The position numbers and the translations under genes are program-made. The notes under the pieces were generated by a model. The model did no database searches. It saw nothing but the letters and a program-made list of their open reading frames with translations, and was not told the origin of the DNA. DNA of 63,424 nt from Mycolicibacter acidiphilus (GTDB lineage Bacteria; Actinomycetota; Actinomycetes; Mycobacteriales; Mycobacteriaceae): assembly GCF_018455725.1 (NCBI RefSeq), contig NZ_JAHCLR010000037.1, forward strand, positions 1 through 63,424. Direction: 5' to 3'. How positions within the stretch are numbered: the stretch's first letter is position 1; each line of letters opens with the position of its first letter. Shown piece after piece: positions 55,486-63,424 of the stretch.

Positions 55486-56034
55486 CTAGTGCGGGGCGCA
55501 GTCGCGCAGCGCGGCGTCCACGTCCGCGGTCACCAGCAGCCGGTCCATCGCTGCCTGCGGCACGTAACCGGGACCCACCAGAGTCTGCAGCCAGGTCCGC
55601 AGTCCGTCGTAGTGCCCGGCCGGGTCGAGCAGCACCACCGGCTTGTCATGCATGCCGAGGTAGCCCGCGGTCCACGCCTCGAACAGCTCCTCCAGCGTGC
55701 CGATGCCGCCCGGCAGTGCCAGGAACGCGTCCGAGCGGTCCTCCATCACCTGTTTGCGCTCCCGCATGGTGTCGGTGACGATCAGTTCGTCGGCGTCGAC
55801 GTCGGCCAGCTCCCGGTGCATCAGCAGTTTGGGGATCACTCCGACGGTCCGGCCGCCGCGAGCCCGCGCCGCCGACGCCACCGCCCCCATCGCCGAGACG
55901 TTGCCGCCACCCCACACCAGCGTCCAGCCCCGCTCCGCGATCGCCAATCCGACCCGCGCGGCCAGGTCGAGCAGGCCGGGATCGGTCGGACCCGACGCGC
56001 AGTACACACACACCGCCCATTCCGTCGATCGCAC
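55486..56034 (-). CDS. LOG-type nucleotide phosphoribohydrolase
   Basis: 182 residues of the lysine-decarboxylase-like/LOG family. PGGIGTLEELFE is the phosphoribohydrolase motif; GGGNVSAMGAVASAAR is the nucleotide loop. M. tuberculosis Rv1205 makes cytokinins and is targeted by the proteasome; the same role is likely here. Leaderless GTG, divergent from a leaderless ATPase gene. Confidence 0.9.
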   Translation of the reverse strand: MRSTEWAVCVYCASGPTDPGLLDLAARVGLAIAERGWTLVWGGGNVSAMGAVASAARARGGRTVGVIPKLLMHRELADVDADELIVTDTMRERKQVMEDRSDAFLALPGGIGTLEELFEAWTAGYLGMHDKPVVLLDPAGHYDGLRTWLQTLVGPGYVPQAAMDRLLVTADVDAALRDCAPH

Positions 56035-56041
56035 AACCGAA

Positions 56042-56047
56042 AGGCTA
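56042..56047 (-). promoter_or_regulatory. -10 element of the LOG gene (leaderless)
   Basis: TAGCCT on the minus strand, seven bases before GTG 56034. Confidence 0.5.
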
Positions 56048-56068
56048 ACCGGCTGACGGTCCGGACCG

Positions 56069-56074
56069 TAAAAT
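56069..56074 (+). promoter_or_regulatory. -10 element of the P-loop ATPase gene (leaderless)
   Basis: TAAAAT seven bases before ATG 56082. Faces the LOG promoter; the two -10 boxes are 21 bp apart. Confidence 0.6.
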
Positions 56075-56081
56075 CGCGGCG

Positions 56082-58199
56082 ATGCCGATGCGGTGGAACG
56101 TCCCGGATCACGCGGCGGTGCTGGCCCGGTTGGTCGACGCCCTCGACGGGGCGAAACCGGGTGCGGTGGTCCTCGGACCCGACGGCTGCGGCAAATCCAC
56201 CCTGGCCCGGCTGGCTGCCGAACGCCGCGCCGTCGAACACCCGAAGACCCGACTCCGCTGGGTGATCGGCACCCCCGCCGAGCGGGGCGTGCCGTTCGGC
56301 GCGTTCAGCCACCTGGTGCGGGTCGCCGACGTGGGCAAGCCGGCCGCGCTGCTGCTGGCGGCCCGGGCATCGCTCGGCGACGACCTGCTGCTGGTTGTCG
56401 ACGACGCACACCATCTGGATGTGCTGTCGGCGACGCTGGTCTACCAGTTGGCGCTGGCCGGTACGGCCCGGCTGATCGTCACCGCCGACGCCGCCGCCAC
56501 GGAGGTTCCGGAGGCGGTTCGCGCACTGTGGGGCGATGGCCTGCTGGTGCGCCTGGACATCACGGCAGCCGTGCCGACCAGCCCGGACCGGGTCGATAAG
56601 TTCCTGGCCGACTTGCCGGCCGGCGCCCGGTCGGCGTTGGACTACCTGGCGGTGCAGGAACCGCTGCCGCTGACCGTCCTGACCTCTTTGACCGACGACG
56701 ACGCCGTCACCCGGGCCGAGGAACTCGGGGTACTGGAGATCCGCACGCGCGGCGGCAGCGGACCGGATCCGGTGGTGTACACCGCGCACCCGCTGTTCGC
56801 CGACCGGGCCCGGCTCGCACTCGGCGATGGCGGTACCCGCCGGTTGCGCACCGAGGTGGTCCGGCGGCTTTCCGGGGAGTCCGGCGGAAACGTCGGCGAC
56901 GAGTTGCGACTGGCGGCGCTGGCGATCGACAGCGACACCCCACAACCGGTCGAGGCGGTGACGGCCGCCGCGCAGCAGGCGCTGCGGCTGGGCGATCTGG
57001 CGCTGTGCGAACGGTTGGCGCGCAGTGCCGTGACACGGTCGGCGGGCCTGCCGGCGCGGCTGGTGCTGGCGCACGCCCTGGCCTGGCAGGGCCGCGGCCG
57101 CGACGCCGACGCCGTGCTGTCGGACGTGGACCCGGCGGCACTGTCGGAGCCTGAGTTGATGGCGTGGGCGTTGCCGCGGGCGGCGAATCAGTTCTTCATG
57201 CTCGGCGAACCCGAACGGGCCACCGCGTTCCTGCGGGGCACCCGCGACCGGGTCAGCGGCACCGGCCCGCGGACCACCCTGGACGCGCTGGGGGCGACGT
57301 TCGCGATGAACACCGGCAACCTCGACGCCGCCGTCGACTTGGCGGAGCAGGTGCTGGCCGACCCGGCGGCCGACGACACGGCCATGGCCTGGGCGGGCAG
57401 CGCCGCCGCGCTGTGCGCGGCACGGGCCGGCCGGTTCGCCGACGTCGGGCCGCTGGTGCGCCGGGCGCAGGACGCCGAGCATCCGGGCCTGCTGCGGTTC
57501 ACCCTCGGGCTGGCCGAGCTCACCGTGCTGCTGGCCGACGGGCAGCTGACCGCGGCACAGCAGCTCGCGCAAGGGTTCACCGACTTCGCGGAGCTGCAGC
57601 AGCCGGGCCGGGCGATCGGCGAGGTGCTGGTAGCGCGGGTGCTGATCGCCGCCGGGGCGTTCGAGGAGGCGACGGCGCTGCTGGAACCGGCGGCGGCCGC
57701 CCTGGAGCGCACCGGGTATTCGTGGGGACCGCTAGCGCTGATGCTGCTGACCACGGCGCTGGCCCGCCGGGGTGACGTCGCTGCGACGGCGAAGGCGTTC
57801 AGCCGGGCGGAATCTCGGCACGGCACCAAGTCGGCGCTGTTCGCCCCGGAGTTGGGGATGGCACGGGCCTGGCGGCTGGCCGGAGCGCGCGACCCGCACG
57901 GCGCGGTGACCGCGGCCCGCGACGCCGCCCGGATGGCCGAGCGCGGCGGGCAGTGGGCCACGGCACTGTCCGCCTGGCATGTTGCGGTGCGACTCGGCGA
58001 CGCCCGGGCGGTCGACCCGCTGACCCGGCTCGGCGCGGTGGCCGACTGCGCGGTCGGCCGGCTGGCGCTGGCGCACGCCCGGGCCCTGGCCGACAGCGAC
58101 GCCGCGGGGTTGCGGGCGGTGGCCGACGAGTTCACCGCTATCGGGATGGCCGCCGCGGCCGAGGATGCACTGGGGCAGGCGCAGCGCTGCGGCGGGTGA
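56082..58199 (+). CDS. P-loop ATPase with helical repeats, LuxR-type regulator lacking the DNA-binding end
   Basis: 705 residues. Walker A VLGPDGCGKSTLARLA, Walker B LLLVVDDAHHLDVLS, then helical TPR-like repeats to the C-terminus. Architecture is that of large MalT/LuxR-type regulators, but it stops at AAEDALGQAQRCGG just where these proteins normally continue into a LuxR helix-turn-helix; the following 50 bp encode none. It may act as a signalling ATPase without DNA binding or be a truncated regulator. The break coincides with the edge of the accessory cassette 58250-61254. Confidence 0.78.
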   Translation: MPMRWNVPDHAAVLARLVDALDGAKPGAVVLGPDGCGKSTLARLAAERRAVEHPKTRLRWVIGTPAERGVPFGAFSHLVRVADVGKPAALLLAARASLGDDLLLVVDDAHHLDVLSATLVYQLALAGTARLIVTADAAATEVPEAVRALWGDGLLVRLDITAAVPTSPDRVDKFLADLPAGARSALDYLAVQEPLPLTVLTSLTDDDAVTRAEELGVLEIRTRGGSGPDPVVYTAHPLFADRARLALGDGGTRRLRTEVVRRLSGESGGNVGDELRLAALAIDSDTPQPVEAVTAAAQQALRLGDLALCERLARSAVTRSAGLPARLVLAHALAWQGRGRDADAVLSDVDPAALSEPELMAWALPRAANQFFMLGEPERATAFLRGTRDRVSGTGPRTTLDALGATFAMNTGNLDAAVDLAEQVLADPAADDTAMAWAGSAAALCAARAGRFADVGPLVRRAQDAEHPGLLRFTLGLAELTVLLADGQLTAAQQLAQGFTDFAELQQPGRAIGEVLVARVLIAAGAFEEATALLEPAAAALERTGYSWGPLALMLLTTALARRGDVAATAKAFSRAESRHGTKSALFAPELGMARAWRLAGARDPHGAVTAARDAARMAERGGQWATALSAWHVAVRLGDARAVDPLTRLGAVADCAVGRLALAHARALADSDAAGLRAVADEFTAIGMAAAAEDALGQAQRCGG

Positions 58200-58249
58200 C
58201 CGTCCGGGTCTCCTCGGATGCGAAGACGAGACCGCGGCCGCTCAGGGCG

Positions 58250-58775
58250 TCACACGTGCGGCAGCCAGCCAGAACCCTTGGGAGACAGGACGAAACCGCG
58301 TCCCTGCGGGTCTTTACACGCGGTGGTTCCGGCGTCGTCGACGCCGCAGATGACGCCACCGAGGGCGATGGAGTGAAACGGCGGGAGGGTCTTGATCGGC
58401 TGGTCGTGGATGGTGTCGCTCGTACCGAGCGAACCCCCGCTGGGATGCACCGGACCGTCCGTACCAATCGAATTGACGCGCGGCGTACCGCCGGATGTTG
58501 CAGCTGCCGGCGGAATGCTTGGAAGGTTGTTTCCAGCGCACGCAGCAACCCGAACCCTCCACCACGGTACAGACGACGCCGCCGGGGGCGAGGAAATACG
58601 TTCCGGACGATCGGATTCCCGGTGTGTCGTAGCTGATTAGGTAATCACCGGCGTTGACCGATGTATAGCTGCCGATGTCGGGGAACGGTGGCGAGTCGGC
58701 GTGGGCGTTGCAAGCACCAACAAGCACGGCGGCGGCGAAGGCCCCGACTGCGGCGACTCGTTGCGCAGCCGTCAT
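58250..58775 (-). pseudogene. Exported protein, frameshifted
   Basis: From ATG 58775 a signal-peptide protein (VGAFAAAVLVGACNAHADS) reads to [14 protein letters not shown], then shifts into a stop-less but nonsense Arg-rich frame near 58537-58556. The neighbouring frame continues [20 protein letters not shown], then [19 protein letters not shown], to the stop at 58250 (KGSGWLPHV). Removing one base near 58544 restores a 174-residue protein. It is related to the gene at 58777-59319 (shared PPxFPxxxSYTxV...GVxCxV pattern and GFVxSP ending). Possibly sequencing error or recent inactivation. Confidence 0.75.
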
Positions 58776-58776
58776 C

Positions 58777-59319
58777 TCAGAACGCCCATGTCTTCTCCGG
58801 CGAGATGACGAAGCCGTGATCGCCGTCGATGCACGCGGTTCGGTCACCCTGGTCTTGAACGCAGGTCATGGAACCGTAGGTGACCTTCTGCCCAGGAAGC
58901 AGTTCGTGACCGGGCAGGGCAGTATCGCTGCTGGTGTACACGCCGCACTGTGATGGGCGTCGCGCTAACCAATTCGGCGCGACACCCACGAACGAACATC
59001 CGGTCTTGTCAGGCCCATCAATAGGCGCGTCTGCTGCACCGGGAATATCCCCCTGGCAAGACAAGGTCCGATTATCTTCGGCAATACCGACACCGCTGAA
59101 CAAATATGAGCACGAGTAATGCTTGCTTGCAGGGTAGAAAACTACCGACCTCCAGCTTTTGTCCATGTGCATGAGCGTGTTCGGATCGACCGGCGTATAG
59201 CTATCGACGTTGGGAAATCCGGGAGGCGCAGCCTCGGCGGTGCATGCGCTCGTGATCATGAGCGCCGACGCGACTATGGCGACTGCGACTGAATGCATGC
59301 GGAATCCATGACGTTTCAC
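58777..59319 (-). CDS. Exported cysteine-rich protein
   Basis: 180 residues with signal peptide (VAVAIVASALMITSACTAEAA; the TSAC could be a lipobox). Mature PGFPNVDSYTPVDPNTLMHM and the end GDHGFVISPEKTWAF match its frameshifted neighbour, so the two are tandem duplicates. Six cysteines suggest disulfides. Lies 12 bp downstream of the 518-residue gene and one base before the next ATG. Belongs to a mycobacterial family of small exported proteins of unknown function. GC content is visibly lower than in flanking genes. Confidence 0.72.
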   Translation of the reverse strand: MKRHGFRMHSVAVAIVASALMITSACTAEAAPPGFPNVDSYTPVDPNTLMHMDKSWRSVVFYPASKHYSCSYLFSGVGIAEDNRTLSCQGDIPGAADAPIDGPDKTGCSFVGVAPNWLARRPSQCGVYTSSDTALPGHELLPGQKVTYGSMTCVQDQGDRTACIDGDHGFVISPEKTWAF

Positions 59320-59331
59320 GGTCGGTCCTTT

Positions 59332-60888
59332 CTAGGGCGCTGGGTGGTTGATCTGCACGTTGTATAGGAACGTCTGCGGAAAATAGTTCTCAAAATCTGC
59401 GGGTAGCTCAACACCCGGGGGTGGATCGACCTTGACATAGGAACTCACGCGAACGGTGACAGTCTCGGTTGAGCCGTTGACTACATCATTGACCACCGTA
59501 GCCCCGTAGGCAGGTGAGTAGTTCCAGGTTGACCCAGGTGGCACACCAGCGGGTAGAGGGGGCGACGTGGGGGGTGCGATGTTGTTGGCGATTGGGGCTT
59601 CGTTACGAACACCCGGGAGGGTTAAACCGTTCGAGTCCGCTGCGGTGAACGCCCTTACGCCGCCACCGTTGGTTGCATCAACGAGCATCACCCCGCCACC
59701 CTTGAGCGGGTAATACTGATTTTCACGGTCACCGCCACCTGGAATCAGCGTGCCCTGGGACGGAACGCGGTCGATCCAGTTACCAGGGTTGTTGGGATCA
59801 ACAGGAACCGTCCACATTTTGCGGGGAGCACCAGCTTGCGCACCGTCGTTGCCGACGATGACCATCTGGCGCTCCTTCTCGTTGTAATACACACTCGCCT
59901 GAGACATCGGAAGCGTCCCGATGTGACGTGGGTTCGCAGGATCGCTGTAATCGAGCACCTCAGTGGTGGGCGTCGTGTACTGCTGATGCTGGAGGGGAAC
60001 GTCTTTTTGGCCATAACCCGGAGTGCCAAAAGTGACGAGCGGTTTGCCATCCGGTCCAATACCAGAACCGGTCGGTAATCCTCTTCTCTGCCCATCGATC
60101 GGGTCGATAGGCAGCGGATAGTTGTTGGGTTTACCGTCCATGAGCGGCGGGGAGCTGTGCCCGTCGCCCGTGACCGTGTGATCCCACCCCGGATGGGTGA
60201 CATCGAGGTCGGTCAGCGTCGTCTTCTGTTCGGGTGCTGGCGTTCCGCCTGGAGTCACACCCACGATTTCAGGTGCGGGCATCGCTGGCTTCACGTCATC
60301 GACCAGCGTCGCTGTCTGCGGGGTTCCCACTGCCCCCGCCCCGCCGTCGCCTTCTTCGGCGGGGAAGGCGAAGTTGTCCAGCCCTTGGGTTGCGGCGTTG
60401 AGGTCTCGGGACAGGTCGTTCTCGCCGTCGACCAGCCAGCCCACCCGGGCGTTGATGTAGTTCTCGTACTCTCGGGCTTCCGTTTGCCGCGCGAGGTACT
60501 CCTCCGGTGTCGCCCAATCGGTCTCCGTATCGGTGACCTGATAGTCCTCGGCGACGTCGAAACCACTGCTGCGGGTGTCATCGACAGTGCTGAGCAGCGA
60601 CTGCCTGCTCGCCTCTTGCTGCCCTCGGCCGCGTTCGGCGATACCTGCGGCGTCGCGCAACTGTTCGGCGGGATCGCGCGCCCGCATCATGTCACCATCG
60701 GTGCGCCCCTGCGCGGCATCAGCGCCGGCACCGGTCCACTCGGTACCCCCCGGGCGCATGGACTGGTTGCGAACCTCGGTGAACGCCTGCTCCCAGCTGT
60801 CCGCGAGCTTCCGCCAGTTCGCCGCGTAGGTGCTCAGGTAGTCCCAGCGTGCGTTCTGCACCTCGGACAGGCTCGGCAGCGCGGACAT
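59332..60888 (-). CDS. Putative type VII secretion substrate (WXG-like N-terminus)
   Basis: 518 residues. The N-terminal ~110 residues are helical, with SWEQAFTEVRNQS and the turn EWTGAGADAA, resembling WXG100/EspB-like ESX substrates; a variable region follows with many Asp/Gln, then a Pro-rich linker (about 205-260) and a C-terminal domain of about 250 residues with beta-propeller-like phrases (TEVLDYSDPANPRHIGTLP). No known toxin motif. The 3' half is clearly less GC-rich than the 5' half. Preceded by an EspC-like gene at 3 bp and followed by two exported proteins, an arrangement like effector cassettes. Confidence 0.65.
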   Translation of the reverse strand: MSALPSLSEVQNARWDYLSTYAANWRKLADSWEQAFTEVRNQSMRPGGTEWTGAGADAAQGRTDGDMMRARDPAEQLRDAAGIAERGRGQQEASRQSLLSTVDDTRSSGFDVAEDYQVTDTETDWATPEEYLARQTEAREYENYINARVGWLVDGENDLSRDLNAATQGLDNFAFPAEEGDGGAGAVGTPQTATLVDDVKPAMPAPEIVGVTPGGTPAPEQKTTLTDLDVTHPGWDHTVTGDGHSSPPLMDGKPNNYPLPIDPIDGQRRGLPTGSGIGPDGKPLVTFGTPGYGQKDVPLQHQQYTTPTTEVLDYSDPANPRHIGTLPMSQASVYYNEKERQMVIVGNDGAQAGAPRKMWTVPVDPNNPGNWIDRVPSQGTLIPGGGDRENQYYPLKGGGVMLVDATNGGGVRAFTAADSNGLTLPGVRNEAPIANNIAPPTSPPLPAGVPPGSTWNYSPAYGATVVNDVVNGSTETVTVRVSSYVKVDPPPGVELPADFENYFPQTFLYNVQINHPAP

Positions 60889-60891
60889 CGG

Positions 60892-61254
60892 CTACCTCAG
60901 CACCGGGGTGGCCGATGGAACGGACGACAGCGTCGGCAAACCGCCCGCGCCGCCGTCACCACCGGCCGAGGTGAAGTCGGACTGCGACAGCTTCGCTGCG
61001 CTGTGGTCATCCTGGGTCTCGTAGCCGCTCGCCGCCAGGGCGAACTTGGTGGCGTTGGCCGTCAGTCGCGCCTTCAGCGTTGCAGTCACCTTCGTACCGC
61101 GTCCGGTGAGAGTGCTCGCTGTCGTCCCGCTGGACTGCCACGCCGCCGTCGCAACCGGGGCCGCCGGTGACACCGCGAGCCGGTCCGCCTGATCGGTGCA
61201 GCACCGCGACAGCACCCGCAGCCCAGCAACCGTGACCCTCAGCTCTTCTCCCAC
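60892..61254 (-). CDS. EspC-like (DUF2580) type VII secretion partner
   Basis: 120 residues, leaderless GTG 61254. Helical hairpin features: ELRVTVAGLRVLSRCCTDQADRL, then AAWQSSGTTASTL as the turn (W-x-S), and NATKFALAASGYETQDDHSA with the Y-x3-D export-like motif (YETQD). This is typical of DUF2580/EspC proteins, which pair with the following substrate for ESX secretion. No ESX machinery is in the window, so export would depend on a locus elsewhere. Confidence 0.7.
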   Translation of the reverse strand: MGEELRVTVAGLRVLSRCCTDQADRLAVSPAAPVATAAWQSSGTTASTLTGRGTKVTATLKARLTANATKFALAASGYETQDDHSAAKLSQSDFTSAGGDGGAGGLPTLSSVPSATPVLR

Positions 61255-61261
61255 AGGCGAA

Positions 61262-61267
61262 ATCGTA
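61262..61267 (-). promoter_or_regulatory. -10 element of the T7SS-like cassette (leaderless)
   Basis: TACGAT on the minus strand, seven bases before GTG 61254; promoter for the four-gene cassette. Confidence 0.5.
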
Positions 61268-61308
61268 ACGGAGCCACCGGGATACCCTCGTGGCGCACCG
61301 GCTGACCG

Positions 61309-62385
61309 TCAGCCTCCCAGGAACGCCCGCAGCAGCTCCGTCGTCGCCGTGATCTGCTCGACCGGCACCCGCTCGTCGACCTTGTGTGCCAGGTTGGGGT
61401 CGCCAGGGCCGTAGTTGACGGCCGGGATGCCGCGGGCGGCGAACCGGGACACGTCGGTCCAGCCGTACTTGGCCCGCACCCGGCCCCCGGCGGCGGCCAC
61501 CAGGGTGGCCGCGGCGGGTGCACCCAGGCCGGGCAGTGCGCCGGCCGCGACGTCGGTCTGCTCGACGCGCACATCGAGCCCGTCGAACACGTCGTGAACG
61601 TGGGCAAGCGCCTGCGCGGGGTTGCGGTCCGGGGCGAACCGGAAGTTCACCGTGACCGCGGCCGCATCCGGGATGACGTTGCCGGCCACCCCGCCGTCGA
61701 TGCGCACCGCGGACAGGCCCTCACGGTATTCGCAGCCGTCGATGTCCACCCGGCGCGGCTGATACTCGGCGAGCCGCTGCAGCACCGCCCCCAGTTTGTG
61801 AATGGCGTTGTCGCCCAACCAGGATCGTGCCGAGTGCGCCCGCACGCCGGCGGCGTGCACGACGACTCGCAGCGTGCCCTGGCAGCCGGCCTCGATGTAG
61901 CCGCCGGTCGGCTCCCCCAACACGGCGAGGTCGGCGTCGAGCCAGTCCGGCAGGTTGGCCTCGATGCGCCCGAGCCCGTTGGCGGACGCTTCGATCTCCT
62001 CGCAGTCGTAGAACACCAGCGTCAGGTCGTGGGCGGGGTCGGCGACGGTGGCGGCCAGGTGCAGGAACACCGCGTCCCCGGATTTCATGTCGACGGTGCC
62101 GCAGCCGTGCAGCACTGCGCCTTCATCACCCGTCGACCGGCGGCTGGGAACGTTGCCTGCCGCGGGCACGGTGTCCAGGTGCCCGGCGAGCAGCACTCGG
62201 GTGGGGCGGCCCAGCGCGGTGCGGGCCAGCACCGCGTTGCCGTCGCGGATGATCTCGAAGCCGCTGGTCTGTTCGCGCAGCGCCGCCTCGACCGCGTCGG
62301 CGATAACCGCTTCGTGTCGCGACTCGCTGGGGATGTCGACCAGCGCCGCGGTCAGTTCGATCGGGTCCCCGCGCAGATCCAGCAC
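61309..62385 (-). CDS. dapE: Succinyl-diaminopimelate desuccinylase
   Basis: 358 residues, M20 metallopeptidase fold. Hydrolyses N-succinyl-LL-diaminopimelate in lysine/meso-DAP synthesis. Metal and catalytic residues: [29 protein letters not shown] and GEPTGG; the dimerisation domain starts near [10 protein letters not shown]. Leaderless GTG, divergent from dapD. Confidence 0.94.
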   Translation of the reverse strand: MLDLRGDPIELTAALVDIPSESRHEAVIADAVEAALREQTSGFEIIRDGNAVLARTALGRPTRVLLAGHLDTVPAAGNVPSRRSTGDEGAVLHGCGTVDMKSGDAVFLHLAATVADPAHDLTLVFYDCEEIEASANGLGRIEANLPDWLDADLAVLGEPTGGYIEAGCQGTLRVVVHAAGVRAHSARSWLGDNAIHKLGAVLQRLAEYQPRRVDIDGCEYREGLSAVRIDGGVAGNVIPDAAAVTVNFRFAPDRNPAQALAHVHDVFDGLDVRVEQTDVAAGALPGLGAPAAATLVAAAGGRVRAKYGWTDVSRFAARGIPAVNYGPGDPNLAHKVDERVPVEQITATTELLRAFLGG

Positions 62386-62391
62386 CCGCTC

Positions 62392-62404
62392 AGCCTAGTA
62401 GCGT
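62392..62404. promoter_or_regulatory. Divergent leaderless promoters of dapE and dapD
   Basis: In the 27-bp gap, TAGGCT on the minus strand (62397-62392) lies six bases before dapE GTG 62385, and TAGCGT on the plus strand (62399-62404) lies eight bases before dapD ATG 62413. The two -10 boxes are separated by one base, so RNA polymerase could occupy only one promoter at a time. Confidence 0.55.
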
Positions 62405-62412
62405 GAGCGCCC

Positions 62413-63357
62413 ATGACTGGAGCTTCGGGTATTGGAGTGGCGACGCTGGCCGCCGACGGAACGGTTCTCGACACCTGGTTCCCGGCTCCCGAACTGGGCG
62501 TGGCCGGTGAATCCGGCACCACCCGGCTGTCCGCCGCCGATGCCCCCGCCGAACTGGCCGCGTTGGCCGGCCGCGACGACGACCGCGGCACCGAGACCGT
62601 CGTCGTGCGCACCGTGATCGCCGACCTGGCCGACAAGGCCGTCGACGCCCACGACGCCTACCTGCGGCTGCACTTGCTGTCGCACCGGCTGGTGGCCCCA
62701 CACGGGTTGAACGCCGACGGGCTGTTCGGCGTGCTGACCAACGTGGTCTGGACCAATCACGGCCCGTGCGCGGTCGACGGCTTCGAGACGGTGCGCGCCC
62801 GGCTGCGCCGCCGCGGTCAGGTCACCGTCTACGGGGTGGACAAGTTCCCCCGGATGGTCGACTACGTGCTACCGGCCGGGGTGCGGGTCGCCGACGCCGA
62901 TCGGGTCCGGCTCGGGGCGCACCTGGCGGCCGGCACCACGGTGATGCACGAGGGGTTCGTGAACTTCAACGCCGGCACGCTGGGCACCTCGATGGTGGAG
63001 GGCCGCATCTCGGCCGGGGTGGTCGTCGGCGACGGCTCCGACGTCGGCGGCGGCGCGTCGATCATGGGCACGCTGTCCGGCGGCGGCACCGAGGTGATCG
63101 CGATCGGTGAGCGCTGCCTGCTGGGCGCGAACGCCGGGGTCGGTATCTCACTCGGCGACGACTGCGTGGTGGAGGCCGGGCTGTACGTCACCGCCGGCAC
63201 CAAGGTCACGCTGCCCGACGGCGCGTCGGTGAAGGCGCGCGAACTGTCCGGCCGCGACAACCTGCTGTTCCGGCGGAACTCGGTGACCGGCGCGGTCGAG
63301 GTGGTGGCCCGCTCCGGTCAGGGCATCGCGCTCAACGAGGCGCTGCACGCCAACTGA
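62413..63357 (+). CDS. dapD: Tetrahydrodipicolinate N-succinyltransferase
   Basis: 314 residues. Left-handed beta-helix acyltransferase with hexapeptide repeats in the C-terminal half ([40 protein letters not shown]). Transfers succinyl from succinyl-CoA in the DAP pathway; actinobacterial DapD form with N-terminal domain. Works with DapE encoded divergently. Copy E of the 63-bp repeat begins 3 bp after the stop. Confidence 0.94.
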   Translation: MTGASGIGVATLAADGTVLDTWFPAPELGVAGESGTTRLSAADAPAELAALAGRDDDRGTETVVVRTVIADLADKAVDAHDAYLRLHLLSHRLVAPHGLNADGLFGVLTNVVWTNHGPCAVDGFETVRARLRRRGQVTVYGVDKFPRMVDYVLPAGVRVADADRVRLGAHLAAGTTVMHEGFVNFNAGTLGTSMVEGRISAGVVVGDGSDVGGGASIMGTLSGGGTEVIAIGERCLLGANAGVGISLGDDCVVEAGLYVTAGTKVTLPDGASVKARELSGRDNLLFRRNSVTGAVEVVARSGQGIALNEALHAN

Positions 63358-63360
63358 CCC

Positions 63361-63390
63361 CGTGACCGTGCAGAACTGACCACCCTCACC
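63361..63390. repeat. 63-bp palindromic element, copy E, interrupted
   Basis: CGTGACCGTGCAGAACTGAC and the next ten bases match the first 30 nt of copies A and C, including the CACC before the loop centre. At 63391 the similarity ends abruptly; see the adjacent segment. Confidence 0.75.
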
Positions 63391-63424
63391 GGGCTGTTGC
63401 AAAATCGGTAGTTAGGTGAGCTAT
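63391..63424. mobile_element. Possible insertion-sequence terminus at window edge
   Basis: GGGCTGTTGCAAAATCGGTA begins exactly where copy E is broken. GGNNCTGTTGCAAA-type ends are characteristic of IS6-family elements (for example IS6100, GGCTCTGTTGCAAA). Only 34 bases are visible, so transposase and second terminus are not seen. Confidence 0.4.

Noticed and set aside
51970-56265. A 1431-codon open frame on the plus strand
   Set aside because: It runs antisense through folP2, KAS III, fadD6 and LOG, all of which have clear family motifs; its own translation is low-complexity Arg/Gly/Val sequence typical of GC-rich antisense frames.

Overview
The window is high-GC (roughly 70 %) actinobacterial chromosome and reads as a mycobacterium, most likely a rapid-growing Mycolicibacterium-type species. 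From recall (no search could be run), the gene order follows the M. tuberculosis segment Rv1257c to Rv1201c: FAD oxidase, cyp130, TetR, acyltransferase, deaD, lprE, DHA2 transporter, kgd, SDR, lpqZ, mdh, corA, sugC-sugB-sugA-lpqY, an MgtE-like protein, a lytic transglycosylase, mrp, tatB, htrA, rseA, sigE, an O-methyltransferase, raaS, an ABC exporter, glgC, a DUF3117 protein, tagA, a DivIVA-like protein, gpgS, folP2, fadD6, LOG, dapE and dapD. There are no rRNA genes, no recognisable tRNA genes, no complete insertion sequence and no CRISPR array.

Layout. 1-12.6 kb: truncated FAD oxidase, cyp130 with its TetR regulator, an iron-regulated siderophore-interacting protein (IdeR box), acyltransferase and DEAD-box helicase, three lipoproteins, and a DHA2 exporter. 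12.6-24.7 kb: central carbon metabolism (kgd, a malic enzyme, mdh) with an SDR, lpqZ and a large LuxR-type regulator that is frameshifted. 24.9-38.7 kb: a beta-propeller membrane protein, corA, the trehalose-recycling importer lpqY-sugABC, a CitE-like lyase, MgtE-like and DUF1003 proteins, and a lytic transglycosylase. 38.7-48.1 kb: mrp, tatB, the envelope-stress module htrA-rseA-sigE, and the raaS-regulated ABC exporter. 48.1-56 kb: glgC, tagA, gpgS, folP2, a KAS III enzyme, fadD6 and LOG. 56-61.3 kb: an ATPase lacking its expected DNA-binding end, next to an accessory four-gene cassette that looks like a type VII secretion substrate pair plus two related exported proteins, one frameshifted. 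61.3-63.4 kb: divergent dapE and dapD.

The most unusual structure lies outside the genes. A 63-bp element built as a 21-bp arm, 21-nt loop and 21-bp arm occurs four times complete (585-647, 16591-16653, 28192-28254, 44098-44160), always just after a stop codon. A fifth copy at 63361 is cut at its midpoint by sequence resembling an insertion-sequence end. The end of kgd carries tandem-duplicated hairpins just before one of these copies.

Regulation is unusually readable. At least fifteen genes have a TANNNT -10 element 5-8 bases before ATG or GTG, predicting leaderless mRNAs, and three divergent pairs are leaderless on both sides. Two short leaderless ORFs end in ATGA or GTGA overlaps with the starts of kgd and of the beta-propeller gene. 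raaS has two tandem palindromic operators 20 bp apart.
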